From Branchiostoma floridae (lineage: Eukaryota; Chordata; Leptocardii; Amphioxiformes; Branchiostomatidae): a DNA stretch of 64,000 nucleotides. Both the position numbers and the translations under genes were made by a program. Location: assembly GCF_000003815.2 (NCBI RefSeq), contig NC_049988.1, positions 16,787,166 through 16,851,165 of the forward strand, in the 5' to 3' direction. Below are positions 1-11,411 of this stretch, piece after piece (positions within the stretch are counted from its first letter, which is position 1; every line of letters starts with the position of its first letter). A model generated the notes under the pieces. That model saw nothing but the letters and a program-made list of their open reading frames with translations. It did not search any database and was not told the origin of the DNA.

Positions 1-207
1 ATGATTTTGGATAATGGACAATCGCACACATAGAATAAGTTCTGAGGCAGTCTGCACCAGCAGCAGAGTACTCCCAAAGTGTCATATTAATCTTCTTCAA
101 GATTGTTGGCACTGATTGTCTGTAGTATCAATGACATTTTATCAGCATACACTAATTAAGAACAGCTTGTTTCAAATTTCATTCATTCATTTCTTCTTCC
201 CCCATAG
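1..207. other. Intron of BET1 (left edge of window)
   Basis: No coding similarity is visible here. It ends in a pyrimidine-rich tract and an AG acceptor just before the first BET1 exon in the window, so it is read as intron. The exon or exons carrying the BET1 start codon lie outside the window. Confidence 0.7.
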
Positions 208-1303
208 GTGAAGGGTATGGCCAGGCCACACATCAGATGTATGAAGACGAGAACGAACATCTGGTGGATGGACTCAAGGACAAAGTCTCTGCCCTGAAAT
301 CGGTACAGAACTTGCCTAAAATCTTCTTCTTCTTCTTTTGTTTGAGGCAGCTTACTTTATTGTATTGAAGATTCTGCTTCCCTTAGATGCCTTAGTTGCA
401 CCAAATGTTGCTATACTAGTGATTTGTTATACCCAGTTTTATGTTTTTGGTCTTGTTGAAAAATTGTAGATTGGTGTAACTTACACTGTAAGAATATGCC
501 TTGTATGCCAAATCATTCTAGAAGTGTTAGTAGAGAGACTGACATCATGGTACTTAGAGTTTAAGGCAGGAAAAGAAGAGATGGAACTGTAGCCTGGATT
601 CCAGCTTTGTTGGCTTTGGTCCACTCTCAATATACATGTATGCAACCTGTGGGAGCGAAACCTTGGGAGCAGACCAAAGCTTACAAGGCTGTATTCCAGG
701 CTGATGGAACTAGGGTCTTACGTCAGCCTTAAGTATTGTCTGAGGCACTGAATAAGGAAAGGAAGAGGGCTAGATTATTACCGGTGTACTAGGGCTGTGA
801 GGGTATTGTCCTGGCTATCTCAGTGGTAATACACTCACCTCACCACACTACCTGGGGTCTAAGTCTGTTATTTAACTTTTCTGTATGGTAGTCTAACATG
901 TGTTTTTGTTACATACAGTTGTCAATTGACATTGGAAATGAAGTCCGAGAGCAAAACAAGATGCTGAATTTGATGGTGAGTTACATATGTCTGATAAGCT
1001 CCGCTCTGTTGGCTTGTTAGTCGTAGTAAAAACAGTAGCTCATGAGTAAGAACAACTAATTCAATAAGGTCAACACGTCACAGCAAAATCTGTCATCTCC
1101 GATTGCCTCGTTGCTATAGTAATTTTCTGGACATTTTTTCGCAGGACAGTGACTTTGACTCGTCAGGTGGTCTGCTTGGAGCCACCATGGGGCGGCTACA
1201 GAGGATGGCGAGGGCGGGACACAACAAGATCTGGCTCTACATGTTCTTCTTCGTTCTCTTTGTCTTCTTTGTCACATACATGGTCCTGAAGTTTCAAAGA
1301 TGA
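208..1303 (+). CDS. BET1: BET1, ER-Golgi Qc-SNARE (3' part of gene)
   Basis: Three exons: 208-302, 919-975 and 1145-1303, all with GT-AG borders. The stop is TGA at 1301-1303. The joined product covers about 103 residues and lacks the start, which lies off the left edge. The SNARE motif runs across all three exons: YEDENEHLVDGLKDKVSALK, then LSIDIGNEVREQNKMLNLM, then DSDFDSSGGLLGATMGRL. The glutamine in REQNK fits the zero-layer Q of a Qc-SNARE. A C-terminal membrane anchor of about 20 hydrophobic residues (WLYMFFFVLFVFFVTYMVL) is followed by only four residues, as expected for a tail-anchored SNARE. BET1 is known to act with syntaxin 5, GOS28/membrin and SEC22/YKT6 in ER-to-Golgi vesicle fusion. 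The paralogue BET1L is the alternative, but the KSLSIDIGNEV stretch matches BET1 better. Confidence 0.9.
590..706. repeat. Fold-back (inverted-repeat) element in BET1 intron
   Basis: The left arm GTAGCCTGGATTCCAGC pairs with the reverse complement of GCTGTATTCCAGGCT at the right end, and the arms continue inward (GGCTTTGGTC against GACCAAAGC). It looks like a short non-autonomous DNA element or fold-back repeat. A similar GTAGCCTGGAATCCA start occurs near 44163. Confidence 0.55.
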
Positions 1304-1455
1304 AGATACTTTTCATCCCTTCTCAGAAAAATATATCTACAATAATGATATAGTGATTTTGTAAGAAAAGGTAAGGTACTGTGTTTGTGATCACAAATTG
1401 TACAGTAAAATATTTACAGTATCAAAATGGTATTATATGTTATGATCAATAGTAA

Positions 1456-1461
1456 AATAAA
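1456..1461 (+). terminator. AATAAA polyadenylation signal of BET1
   Basis: A canonical AATAAA lies about 150 bases after the BET1 stop in AT-rich 3' UTR-like sequence. It is the first such hexamer downstream of the stop. Confidence 0.55.
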
Positions 1462-2507
1462 GTCTTATTTTTAAGAAATTAGGCTCAATATTGACATGTA
1501 GTTGCATACTAGTTGAAGTTCAAAACCTTTGTTGTTCAAAGCTATGATAGTACATGTAAATGTAACATGCCAAATTTCAATTTTAGAAATATTTGAAAGT
1601 TTTTCAATTATTGTACAAATTTGAAGAAAATTGAAGGCTTCAGCATGTGATGTTTGGAAGAAAAATGAAAATTTTGCAAAGAACAGCTCCATGAATTAAG
1701 GTATACAAAGCATATCTCACAGAAAATAATTGTGCCTTATATAGTGTAAGAGCATTACTGGTAAGTGTCCAGGTACATTCATCTTACAATCATTGTGCAA
1801 TGGGAAACAGGGCATACCTAATACAGTCTGTAGTAAGATGGCTGTTCATACTTCATGTTGTGCAAAAGTCAGCTGTCCTGTTAAGGAAAAAATCCTGCCA
1901 TAATCCATGTTGGCCATTGCTTCTGTGTGAAAATTCTGCATTATCAAAATTGTCCAACAGATTACAAAAAGTGTGGCTGCCAGAGATGTACATGTATAGA
2001 TAATAAGTGAAACATGTCAACAAGGTATAGGTTAAAATAAACTAGCCCAGTTGATGATGGTCCCATATATTTAAATAAATGTTGTTCTACTACACATTAA
2101 AAGTTCCTAAATGTGTTTTCGTCTGCTATGTTTGTAAGTGTTATGGTTGTAGGATGGATTAAACTGTAGAAGACTGTTTAAAGATGTATAGAAAGGAAAA
2201 ACACATCAGAATGTTTCACTAACACTGTGTTATCATCTGTAATATGGTTGATATGGCATCTTATTTGTTATTCCTATTGGAGTAAGTTAATGGACTATCT
2301 GTATCAAAATTTCTGTTCAACTCATCCACAGCAATTGATAGCTTTTGCTTTTCAACAGACCTTACTCAGGGTCATTGACAGTGGATGCCATCTGAAATGT
2401 GTTTCCAAAATCATATCAATTTGCTTGAGTATATGTAACTTGGTGTTAGAGTACAGTTGCATTCAAGATGTAAAATACTGAATGTTTTGACACAATAGAG
2501 GAAAATG

Positions 2508-2703
2508 TATAGTCTCTACCAGACTCTGGGTTGCTGGAAAAACCATAGAAATGGAACAAATAGCGGCGTAAGCTGGCCAGAGAACTATAGCCGGCTAGGG
2601 AACAGCGCGCGACTTGCCGGCTACAGTTCTCTGGGCGGCTTACTCCTCTCTTTGTTCCATTTCTATGGCTTTTCCAGCGACCCGGAGTCTGGTAGAGACT
2701 AGA
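2508..2703. repeat. Fold-back MITE-like element with ~85-bp arms
   Basis: The left end AGTCTCTACCAGACTC and the right end GAGTCTGGTAGAGACT are exact reverse complements. The arms continue through TTGCTGGAAAAACCATAGAA and AATGGAACAAA to a GC-rich centre, with few mismatches over about 85 bp. This is an almost perfect hairpin of about 195 bp, typical of a young non-autonomous DNA element. Confidence 0.8.
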
Positions 2704-3109
2704 AAATGGACAATGGCAAGAAAATAAAGCATTCCCACAACCTACATGTACGCCTGGAATAGTTTTATTGCTCTGTCAACTGTGCCACATACAACGCAAC
2801 ATAGAAGATATACAAATATAGCCGGCATCCTTCTATCAGGACCTGTGGAATGACCAAATAAGGGCTGTCTACAACCTACCTCATGATCTACCTCATTATG
2901 TATGCGCATATTTTATGTTCTACAGCTTGTGTCTTTGAGCAAGGAGGTTTTATCATGCTTTCATTTGAACTACCGTTACCTCTGAAAACTCAAAGTGAAT
3001 GCAAAGACTCCAGTGTATTGTTCAAATTCAAAGCTGCCAAAAGGTGGAAGTACAATATGAGGGAACAAGTATGTTACTTCTTACTTTTACATAGACCTTC
3101 GGCAGAAAT

Positions 3110-3296
3110 TCGGCTATGGCTGTTTTTTGACACGTTTTTAGGCATTTTGACAATTACAGGCTTTCTATTTTGTGCTGTTTTCTTCACATCCTCCAGACAA
3201 CAGAGGTTTGGCTGCAAGACAGAGAAATCAGCACAAAACAGAAAGCCAGATAAAAATGACTAAAAATGTCAAAAACAGTGCCAAACCTCTGCTTGG
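3110..3296. repeat. Inverted-repeat element
   Basis: The segment GGCTTTCTATTTTGTGCTGT on the left recurs inverted on the right as CAGCACAAAACAGAAAGCC. Flanking parts (TGTTTTTTGACA / TGTCAAAAACA and CAGAGGTTTGG / CCAAACCTCTG) pair as well. It is probably a degenerate fold-back MITE. Confidence 0.6.
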
Positions 3297-4498
3297 AGAG
3301 TACGGCATGTAGAATGTCTGGTAGTGCCAGACCAAAATGTGCAATAGTTGCAATAAATGGGTTAGATTATGACTGCAAAATGCATTGAAAAGGTAATGCT
3401 TTAAAGCTAAACTTTGGAGATTTTATTAAGTTTGTGGTACTATCGTGTATTGTAATGCAAAATCTACTCCATCACAATGCATGGACTATGACTTAACTGC
3501 ATAATTTATACATCCATTGCCCTACACAATGAAAATGCTGTGTGAAATTCAGCACATCGGATACACTTGTCACTTAATGTACTTCTATACCAGTTGCTTC
3601 CTTCACCTAGTTATACCTACCTCTGACAATCAAGACTTAGTGAAAGATTTACAGATCGGAGCAAGGGGAAAAATTTTTCAGAAATCCTAAACTCCTAAAC
3701 ATTTTCAGCACACTTTAGATTGGAATTGGAGATCTACTTTTTCTGTTCCGAGAATTTTCGGTACCTACTTTAAGTTTTATTGGAAGATACTCATACTCAT
3801 AGCCGCAAACATTGTCCATTAATCGCTTACTCTAATACTATACACCATTCGTATAAATAGCAAAGAAATTAAATCTAGATGCCAAAATCATTTTTGGCAG
3901 TGACTGTAGAACTAAGGCCAGGTTTTAGCTGTATATATCCAGGCATACTTGCTATGAGGAGAAAGGAATTAAAAATGCACTGCATTAGCTGATTTTCCAA
4001 ATGATTTCCTTCTTGATCACACTAATCTTGATCATACATATTAACACACACCTAGATATCTTAATGCTTGCATCTGGGCTATAATTGGACAATGCAAAAT
4101 TGGTTATGGGCATTGCTGCTATCACAGCTGGTGTTTCAATGTTAAAATGTACTTCCTGCCTCTATATCCTGGACACCCCTACTTCTCCAGTGTTATGGCC
4201 CACACCATACATCGAACTGTACAGACCACACCATTGGCAAGGCAAAATGGGGATGATAGCTCTTACACGAGCAAAAAAAAAAAAAAAAACATTCATAATT
4301 TCATGACCTATAATTGCTATATTATGTGACTTTGGATTTCTTTTATGCAAGTATCATATTCTAGACTTGGAAATAAAGGTTTGATACATAAAGAATCAGA
4401 TGATTTTCCTGATACAATTCATTATAAAATGCTAGCAGTATAAAATATCAGAAGAGAACACTAATTCTTTTTTTTTCTAACAGCCTGTGCGTCTACAG

Positions 4499-7400
4499 CT
4501 AGTTGCGCTGTTGGAATGACCTTCCTCTGAAAAGACAAAACAAAAAGAAATGTTACATTTTACGTATCTCAAAGTACCAACTTGTTTTAATACCATTATT
4601 AGTATCAATGTATGTCACTGATGATTATTTATTAACAATTCATAAAGAACTTTTGTGGAAAGTCAAGCCTTAATAAAAGATGAAGGATACAAATACTTTG
4701 TCGTGAAATGTAATTTAGAATCAAAGATAATAAAAAATGTTACAAAAGGTATAAGTGAGGCAGACATTTATCTAAACGTCAGCCTATCACTTGTAATCAA
4801 CCATTATCATGCATACTACATTTCTCTTTCTCTCCAACCATCCCTCTCTCTCTCTCTCTCTCTCTGAGTTTAGACTTCACAGGTGTCAGGTATATTTCAT
4901 AACATCAGTACTAGTAAAGAAGGAGACTCTTTTTTACACAACCACTGCTTTATTTCTACCAACGTGTCTGTGACCGTCTGTCACATTCCTTGGGGCAATT
5001 CTGACTGGTTCATATTGTATTGCATCAATAAGTACTAGTAGTTGTAGCAGGGCTGTCTCCATCTTTAAATTTCTTTCTGTCCTTCTCATTGTTTGGGAGC
5101 TGATGTTCTTGAATATCCTTGTAAAATCTGTCATTTTAAGTTTATGAAAATACATTTTCATCAATTTTATGGACTGAAGTTCAGATTTTGGGGGACAGAT
5201 GGTGTGAAGTTTGTGTCCTTCCCAACAAGCAAATTTCTGTCCCAGGATAGGGCCCTGAAGACAGCAAGGAGTTGTACTACATTCTGAAGAAAAGTTTGTC
5301 CTTACGTGATGGTCCGCTTTTCCTTGACGTTGTTCTCGGGTCTGGCTCGGTTCAGCACCTTGAGGAAGTCGGAAGTTTTGGCCCTCATTCTGCTGTGAAT
5401 GTACGCCTGCAAACAACACAAGGTAGAGGTGAAGATGAGTTTATGAAGGTCAGACATCCAGGTAAACAATATTCAAATACTATTCAATCTCCACAACTAG
5501 ATAAAAAATGGAGATTTACTTCTAGATGTTTCGAGTGACATTCATCATTCTTCTTCAGCAACACTAGAAGGTAAAGTTAGTTCCATAGCCTTTTAAAGTG
5601 GGTTGCTATCCACTGTGTCTAGGGCACAGTATTGGAAAGCAAAGCCAATCTCTCTCCTCCCAACCAAGTCTAGTACCAATTTTTACACATGACTAGTCTT
5701 CCTGGCCTTGAATGAAGTACATTCCTTTCATTTAAGCACAACACATACAGAACTTTACTATTGGCATGGGTATTGTAGAGGGATCTTGAGACATCCAATC
5801 GACCTTCCACGGTGTATTTTAGAGGATTTTAAATTAAAATGGTGCATTCTAAGGTATTCTGACGGGCAAAATTACTGTCAGAGAGGTCACAGTGGAAGAC
5901 CTAGTAGCACCCTGGGTCAATCAGAACTTTATGCAAGGCAGAGGATCTGCTCCCCAGTTTAAAGACACTTAGTGTGTCCAATTTTGTATTACTTTATGAA
6001 CAGCAGGTCCAAAAGATGCACAGGCATCCAAAAGACCCACAGGCGAATGCCTGGCTAAAGGCCTGGATTAGTCTTAATAGATGAGTCTACTGACACCCCT
6101 CACCTTTGAGCACTTGATGTGGTAGTGGAGATAGTCTCTGAAGGTGTGGATCAGGTTGATGGTGTTGTCACGGGCAGCCTTGGTGATGTGGCGGGGGTAC
6201 AAAACTGGAGAAGAGGCAGAATAGGCAAACATCAAGACTAGACACTATGAACCGCAGAATGTGGTTTTGGGCAACTAAAGTGTCTATTACGTGACATCTC
6301 TTTATGTGGCAAAATCTATAAGGGGCCAGCCCATAAAAACAGAACTGAAAAAATCAGTGGACCAGATTTTGGACCAAGTAGAAAATGACCAGTTTCGGTA
6401 GGGGTTTAAATGTTTTGGCACTTAACAGTTCCAGAAAATAATGAGAGCAAAGTAGAGGAGACTTTATTTCATTTAACCAAGTTTCTACAGTTAAATGTAC
6501 AGAGTTTACATGAAGACAGGACAAATATGTGCCTTCAGGACCACGCAGGGCTACAAAACCTACAGCCTCAAATTCTGGCCAGGCATTGTTTCAGAAATTT
6601 TAACATTAAAAGACCCTTACCAAAGGTGATGTAAGCGATGTTGTCTCCCGTAGCAGCGTCCGTACCCTGCAGTTCCAGGGGAGGTTCTCTGTGACTGTAC
6701 AGGACCATCGGAGCCTGGTGGCTCGCTCGCCTGCCTTCTTTAAACTCCTGTAAGGTACGACAAAATTACCATGTTTAGTTTTGTACAAAATACACAATAT
6801 TGCTATGTTTACTTTTGTTCGAGAGAGGTGTCAAAGAGGCCATTCACATCAACTACACTGAACCGAGACCCTTTAGACTTGAAGAAAACATGGCGGATGC
6901 CTGGTGAAAGCTTCTCACAGCAAACTTTAAGTTGTGTGTACTACTTTGATTTCCTTGATTCCTATGTGTTTACTTTTGCATTTGCACAAACAATGGAGCT
7001 TGCACTATTAAGATCAGAGACCAGAACTTTCTTTGATTCTTTAGTTCAAATTCCTGCTGTAAGTTATCACAACCTTACTGAGCTTAGACGTACTCTTAGA
7101 CTAATATTTGTATAAGCAACGGAGCTTGCACTTATTATATGGGTACGGAAAAAATGTTGGGGTCAACTTGCACTGGTCCAAGACCTGAAGAAAACTGCAC
7201 CCAAAAGAAAATTAAGTGCACAATCAAAAGTAGTGAATTATTACCCTTACATCTCCTCTTCTGATGTTTCAAACTGACTATCGCAGCCCATGTTATTGTT
7301 GACTTAAAACTCTACCAACAGTTTCAGGAAGAGATGAATTTGCTTTGATACAGGATTATATTTTCTTACTTCTCATGGTCTAAACGCCAAAGCTCCTTGC

Positions 7401-9844
7401 TAGTCAGAGGATAAGTTTGAAACTGTGACCTCACATTGCACTTCCAGCTTGAAGTGTAAAGAAAGACTCTATAGAGGGATTCTCTCCAGACCTCTCACCA
7501 CTTTAAAAAGCTGTATCATGTCTCCTATTCTTCTTCTATTCTCTAAGGAGTCTTAACACAACTTTTCCATGTTATGAGTTTATGACTCACCTGCATGAAG
7601 ACTTTACCGATCACTACATCATCCTCATCCTTGAAGACTGTACTGAAGATGACAGTGACTCGATCTCCCTTGGCTTCTACATACCTATGGATATACAGAA
7701 AAACACTTTGTTATAAAAAACTAGTGCTGTGTATCTGTACATTGGACCTCTAAACACATTTAGGTTTTTATTAGTTTTAAAAAAAACTAGTATCAGGAAC
7801 CAGTTCCAGACTTACAAAAAAAATCTTGTGTTTATATCCTACATTTTGTTCTTAACCATCTACATGTATAACTTTCCATAAAATATTTGCACTTTTCCAA
7901 AAATACATGTATCAAAGTATGTATCAGTTTTATATCCATAGACTGACAGAGAATATCAAATATGTAGTAATTTCTTAACTAGTAATTCTACAATATGCAT
8001 CACTAGCATGGGGCTCACGAAGGGTTTTAAAGACCTACATAGTTTCATCATCTCTGTAGTTGATGACTGCTCTCTCCTTCCCTTCTTGGCCCTCCTGTTG
8101 GAACTGGAAGTACTTCTCAAACACAGAGGCAAAGCAGTTCCTCTTGAGGAGTCCAGCCTTCTTTACTGCCTCTTCCTTATTCTCAGGGACGTTCTCCAAG
8201 TCAAACAATATGGAAACATCATAACCTGCACAGAGAAAAAATAGTCTATTTTAGGCGTGTTGTGTTTATCTTTTCCTGCTGAAGAAAAGAACACTAACTG
8301 TTACTGTACATCACCAAGTTAAGGTGCCTATATTTTTTTTCCTTTAAGTAAGTATGATTAAATTGTAGGTTGAAAGGAAAGTGCCGGGGTCTAGCTCTAA
8401 GTTTACTCACTGTTCCTTAACTAGAATAACGGCTTGAATAAAGATTTAGTTAAGAAACTAACTACCATAAGAATGCCACTTATATCATAACAAGACAACT
8501 GATGATCTATGTGAAGTCCCCTTTGGTAGCTATATACTAAAGTAAGCAGGGTCACTTAGCAAAAGACTATGTACATATGTATGCACACTACATGAAAGGA
8601 TCCATTACAACAGCTTCTGCATTTGACAAGTCCTCTAACTTCTAAGCATCACCTTTTTCTGCACTTGTTATAAACGCTCCATACTCTCTCTGTAGAAGGG
8701 TGTCGGCGCCATGCTGTTGTAGTTCCTTGTAGAACTTGAGAGAGATGCTGACCATCACCTTGGTCTTGTCTCCTCCAGGGTTGGAGATGTGGTAAAGGAC
8801 GCCATCGAAATCTGAAAATACAAAAATCACTACATCTCACACAGTAGATCTAACGTTGGATCCTACAGGGGCATGGGTGCCTACCTCTCTCAATGTGCTT
8901 ATATCTGTGTCAATATTAACAACTAGTAGTTGAACTACAGCATGGCATTTTAGAAAAAAAAAGTACATTAAGGTAAAAATAATACAAAATATCACCAAAA
9001 AATTAACACAATTCCATATTAACATACTGAGAGAAAGATTCTGTATGTCAATGACGGTTAGACTTCCAGGTAATAAGATACGCCAAAAAGCAGTTACTCA
9101 AGCAACTGGATATGATTTTGGAAACGGTCAGATTCATTAACGAAAGACACCGGGGGTTGTCTGAAACATCTGAACATTTAAAAATCATATCCAGTTGCTT
9201 GAGTAACTCCTTTTTGGAGTAAAATTCTATCAATTACTATATACAATTGTTTGATTTTCATTAGAACAAAATTATGATCAGAATCTCAAGAAGAAAAAAT
9301 GTGCTGACAAACGTACCCGCTATTGTGATATCCACACTCTCCGGCTTGTTCCTGTAGCAAAGAGATAACGTCACAGCAGGAATTTAGGACGTGACCGTCA
9401 AGAAATCCGTCACAACAAATCACGCTTTCAGATGTGGTACTTCCTGGATGTGTGCCCCCCTCCCACTAACTTCCACACCCTATACTACATACATGGCACC
9501 TGCTTCTCCAACGTTATTACCCCTCCAAAAAAGGCTGTAAAATGCACTTCTATCTGAATTTCCGTGCTTATGTTAGCTTATTTACGTACTATTACTATGG
9601 TAGTATAGTTGTAAAAGCTTGAAGACACACTTTTGTTTGTTTAAGCTGTACAAATACAACATTTACAAACGCCGAAAAAAAATCACGAGATGTAAACCGG
9701 CTCGGTGGGATGGTTCGTTCGCGACCCTAACCGGAAGACGAGCGAATTTCTTCGGAAAACTCCGACTTACCCGGCCAAGGCGTTGTCGAACTTCTGTCGT
9801 AAAGTATCCTCGACTATCCTGTTGTGGATCTCCAGAAGGATCAT
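4499..9844 (-). CDS. ARPC2: ARPC2, Arp2/3 complex subunit 2 (p34-Arc)
   Basis: Nine exons, in order of transcription: 9771-9844, 9317-9351, 8653-8811, 8039-8225, 7591-7684, 6621-6747, 6104-6204, 5306-5406 and 4499-4526. All have GT-AG borders and the phases close to 302 codons (301 residues; the human protein is 300). ARPC2 and ARPC4 form the core dimer that holds the Arp2/3 complex on the mother actin filament. Recognisable blocks, in order, are [20 protein letters not shown] at the start, [48 protein letters not shown], the helix [20 protein letters not shown] and [12 protein letters not shown] near the end. The last exon has only 28 coding bases (ending SFQQRN). The donor after exon 8 reads ACGTAAG, so retaining that intron would stop translation at once and drop the last eight residues. 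Confidence 0.97.
4837..4866. repeat. (TC)n microsatellite
   Basis: An uninterrupted CT run of about 12 repeats in the last ARPC2 intron. Confidence 0.85.
5045..5285. repeat. Dispersed repeat in ARPC2 intron 8
   Basis: This shares blocks with intronic sequence near 23590-23735 and 25985-26215: CTCATTG, GAAGTTCAGATTTT, GGACAG, and AGCAAATTT followed by TGTCCC. All three copies end near a GGGCAGAC/GGACAGAC and TGTCCC motif. It is an interspersed element of unknown class. Confidence 0.5.
9046..9236. repeat. Fold-back element, family member in ARPC2 intron 2
   Basis: The left arm GCCAAAAAGCAGTTACTCAA continues into GCAACTGGATATGATTTT. The right arm is its reverse complement (AAAATCATATCCAGTTGCTT, then GAGTAACTCCTTTTTGG). 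Partial relatives occur at about 22560-22650, 36466-36545 and 55998-56115, so this is a dispersed MITE family. Confidence 0.75.
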
Positions 9845-9923
9845 CTTTGTTCCTCAAGTTTTCGGCGACTTTCTCGGCGCGGAAATTGGCATGGGGGAGA
9901 GGAAGTGCAAATGGGAGGTGCAC

Positions 9924-9934
9924 AAAATGGCGGC
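9924..9934 (-). promoter_or_regulatory. YY1-like site upstream of ARPC2
   Basis: AAAATGGCGGC lies about 80 bases upstream of the ARPC2 start codon. The CAAAATGGCGGC core is the known YY1 motif of housekeeping animal promoters. Its use here is inferred from position only. Confidence 0.4.
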
Positions 9935-10904
9935 TGGGTCATGTGACCTGATGTGAACTTTGACCTGCCTGGGCGCATTCCTTTGGTGTAATGTAATGTC
10001 ATTGATAAAACTCCTTTTAATGCTCGTTAAGAAAAGATTCAAGGTCATCTTATCGAACTTAACACCACTAAAGGTTGAGAAGAAACGGAAACTACTTTTC
10101 TCACATATGAAAGGTCGTTGACCTTTGCGATGAGAACTAGTTTGTTTTTGGCAACGCCTCAGGAAAGAAACCTTTTCAGCCAAGAATGAATCTAACGTTA
10201 CGTCACGGACAGAGAAGACTCCATTTGTGGTTTTTCATGTTGGTTGCTACTAAATGAAATCAAAGCACGTTTGTGCATGTGTGTGTGTGTGTGTGTTTTG
10301 TGGAAAGTGGGAAATTAATCAATTTCTACAGCTTCTAAGGAAATATCTTAACAGATGTCCAATATTTAGCATGGAGTGCCACTAGTGGTGTCCTATAATG
10401 TTACCTTGTCCACGTTAGAGATTGTTATCACATTCTATAATAGGACTCACAAACATCTGACGTATGTAATGAAAAATGGAACTATTGGTAGATGTGAATT
10501 ATGCAAATGAAGAACTAATTTGCATAATGATAGTTAAGGAGAAAATTCTTTGTCAAATTTTGATCAAAGAATAGCAAATGATGGGAATTTTATGTCTGCA
10601 GCATACATATGTTGGTGAACATCAGTAGACATAATGATGTGAATTAGGGTCTCATTTTTATGATACACGGCAAAACGCTACTTAATGGCCTTAATTGCCA
10701 AGAGAAGACTTTAACTTGTGTTCTTTGGGTAGAGATGATCTACTTACTTTATGCAAATACAGACATAATTTTGTTCAGGTCTCTGATATGACAAAGTTTT
10801 GGACCACTGACCTTCAAAAAGGAATACACTTTACTCATTATGTCATTGCTATTAATTCATGATCCTTAAAATTGTCATTTACAGCAAGAAAGTAGTTCTT
10901 CTGT

Positions 10905-11185
10905 ATCTGTATCTATATAGCCGGTATAACCGCCCTTCGGCGTAACACACCAGCTTCGCAGGCACGCGGCGCGGCAGCAGCTGGTTATATTACACTGAAC
11001 GATCCGTCACACCTAACTTTTGCACATCTATATGCAAGTGTTCTCTGAAACTATCCAGAGAAGACGCCCCTACTGTGCTTGGTGATAACATATTCCACTC
11101 TACAATAGTTCTGGGGAAATAGGAATTCTTATCTCAAAGGTGAGGTTAAGATTAAAATCCTTATCAAAATCTAAAGAAGAAAAAG
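10905..11185 (-). mobile_element. LINE 3' end: RT-ORF tail plus 3' UTR
   Basis: On the minus strand, bases from about 11140 to 11000 read FPRTIVEWNMLSPSTVGASS, then LDSFREHLHIDVQKLG and a stop. This is the familiar C-terminus of CR1/L2-type non-LTR reverse transcriptases. It continues into a 3' UTR (CGTTCAGTGTAATATAACCA, then GCTGGTGTGTTACGCCGAAG) and ends in a (GATACA)n tail. The same tail is found alone at 57181-57236 and in fifteen tandem copies at 33.6-34.5 kb. Confidence 0.8.
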
Positions 11186-11366
11186 ACTGATAGTGTGATA
11201 CCACCATAGTAGAAATATCATATTTGGTTTAATACTTTCAATACAACCACAGATCGAAGTGGTCAACAGTTTTGTTAAGTTGATGCCAGTTGGGACTAAA
11301 ATAATCAATCCATTCTTCCTTTTGACTTCTCATAATCAATACTAAAATAACTGAATTATAAAAGAA

Positions 11367-11372
11367 TTTATT
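11367..11372 (-). terminator. AATAAA signal of WDR75
   Basis: TTTATT on the + strand, that is AATAAA on the minus strand, 40-45 bases after the WDR75 stop. Confidence 0.55.
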
Positions 11373-11411
11373 TTCTCCAGTCTGAACATGTGTAGAAGTT
11401 GCCAGATGTTG

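Larger units (their letters stand above)
1304..4498. other. Convergent intergenic region BET1 / ARPC2
   Basis: This is the AT-rich 3' flank between two convergent genes. It contains two inverted-repeat elements (listed separately) and an A17 tract near 4272. I see no conserved coding sequence; the short open frames here are unrelated to known proteins and uninterpretable. Confidence 0.6.
9845..11411. other. Intergenic: ARPC2 5' flank to WDR75 3' end
   Basis: The first 100 bases are the GC-richer ARPC2 promoter/5' UTR. After that the sequence is AT-rich with a (GT)n run near 10280, then the LINE fragment at 10905-11185. No gene is seen. Confidence 0.6.

Noticed and set aside
4934-5419. 161-codon minus-strand frame overlapping ARPC2 exon 8
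   Set aside because: It is out of frame with ARPC2. The conserved reading [12 protein letters not shown] uses another frame in the same exon.
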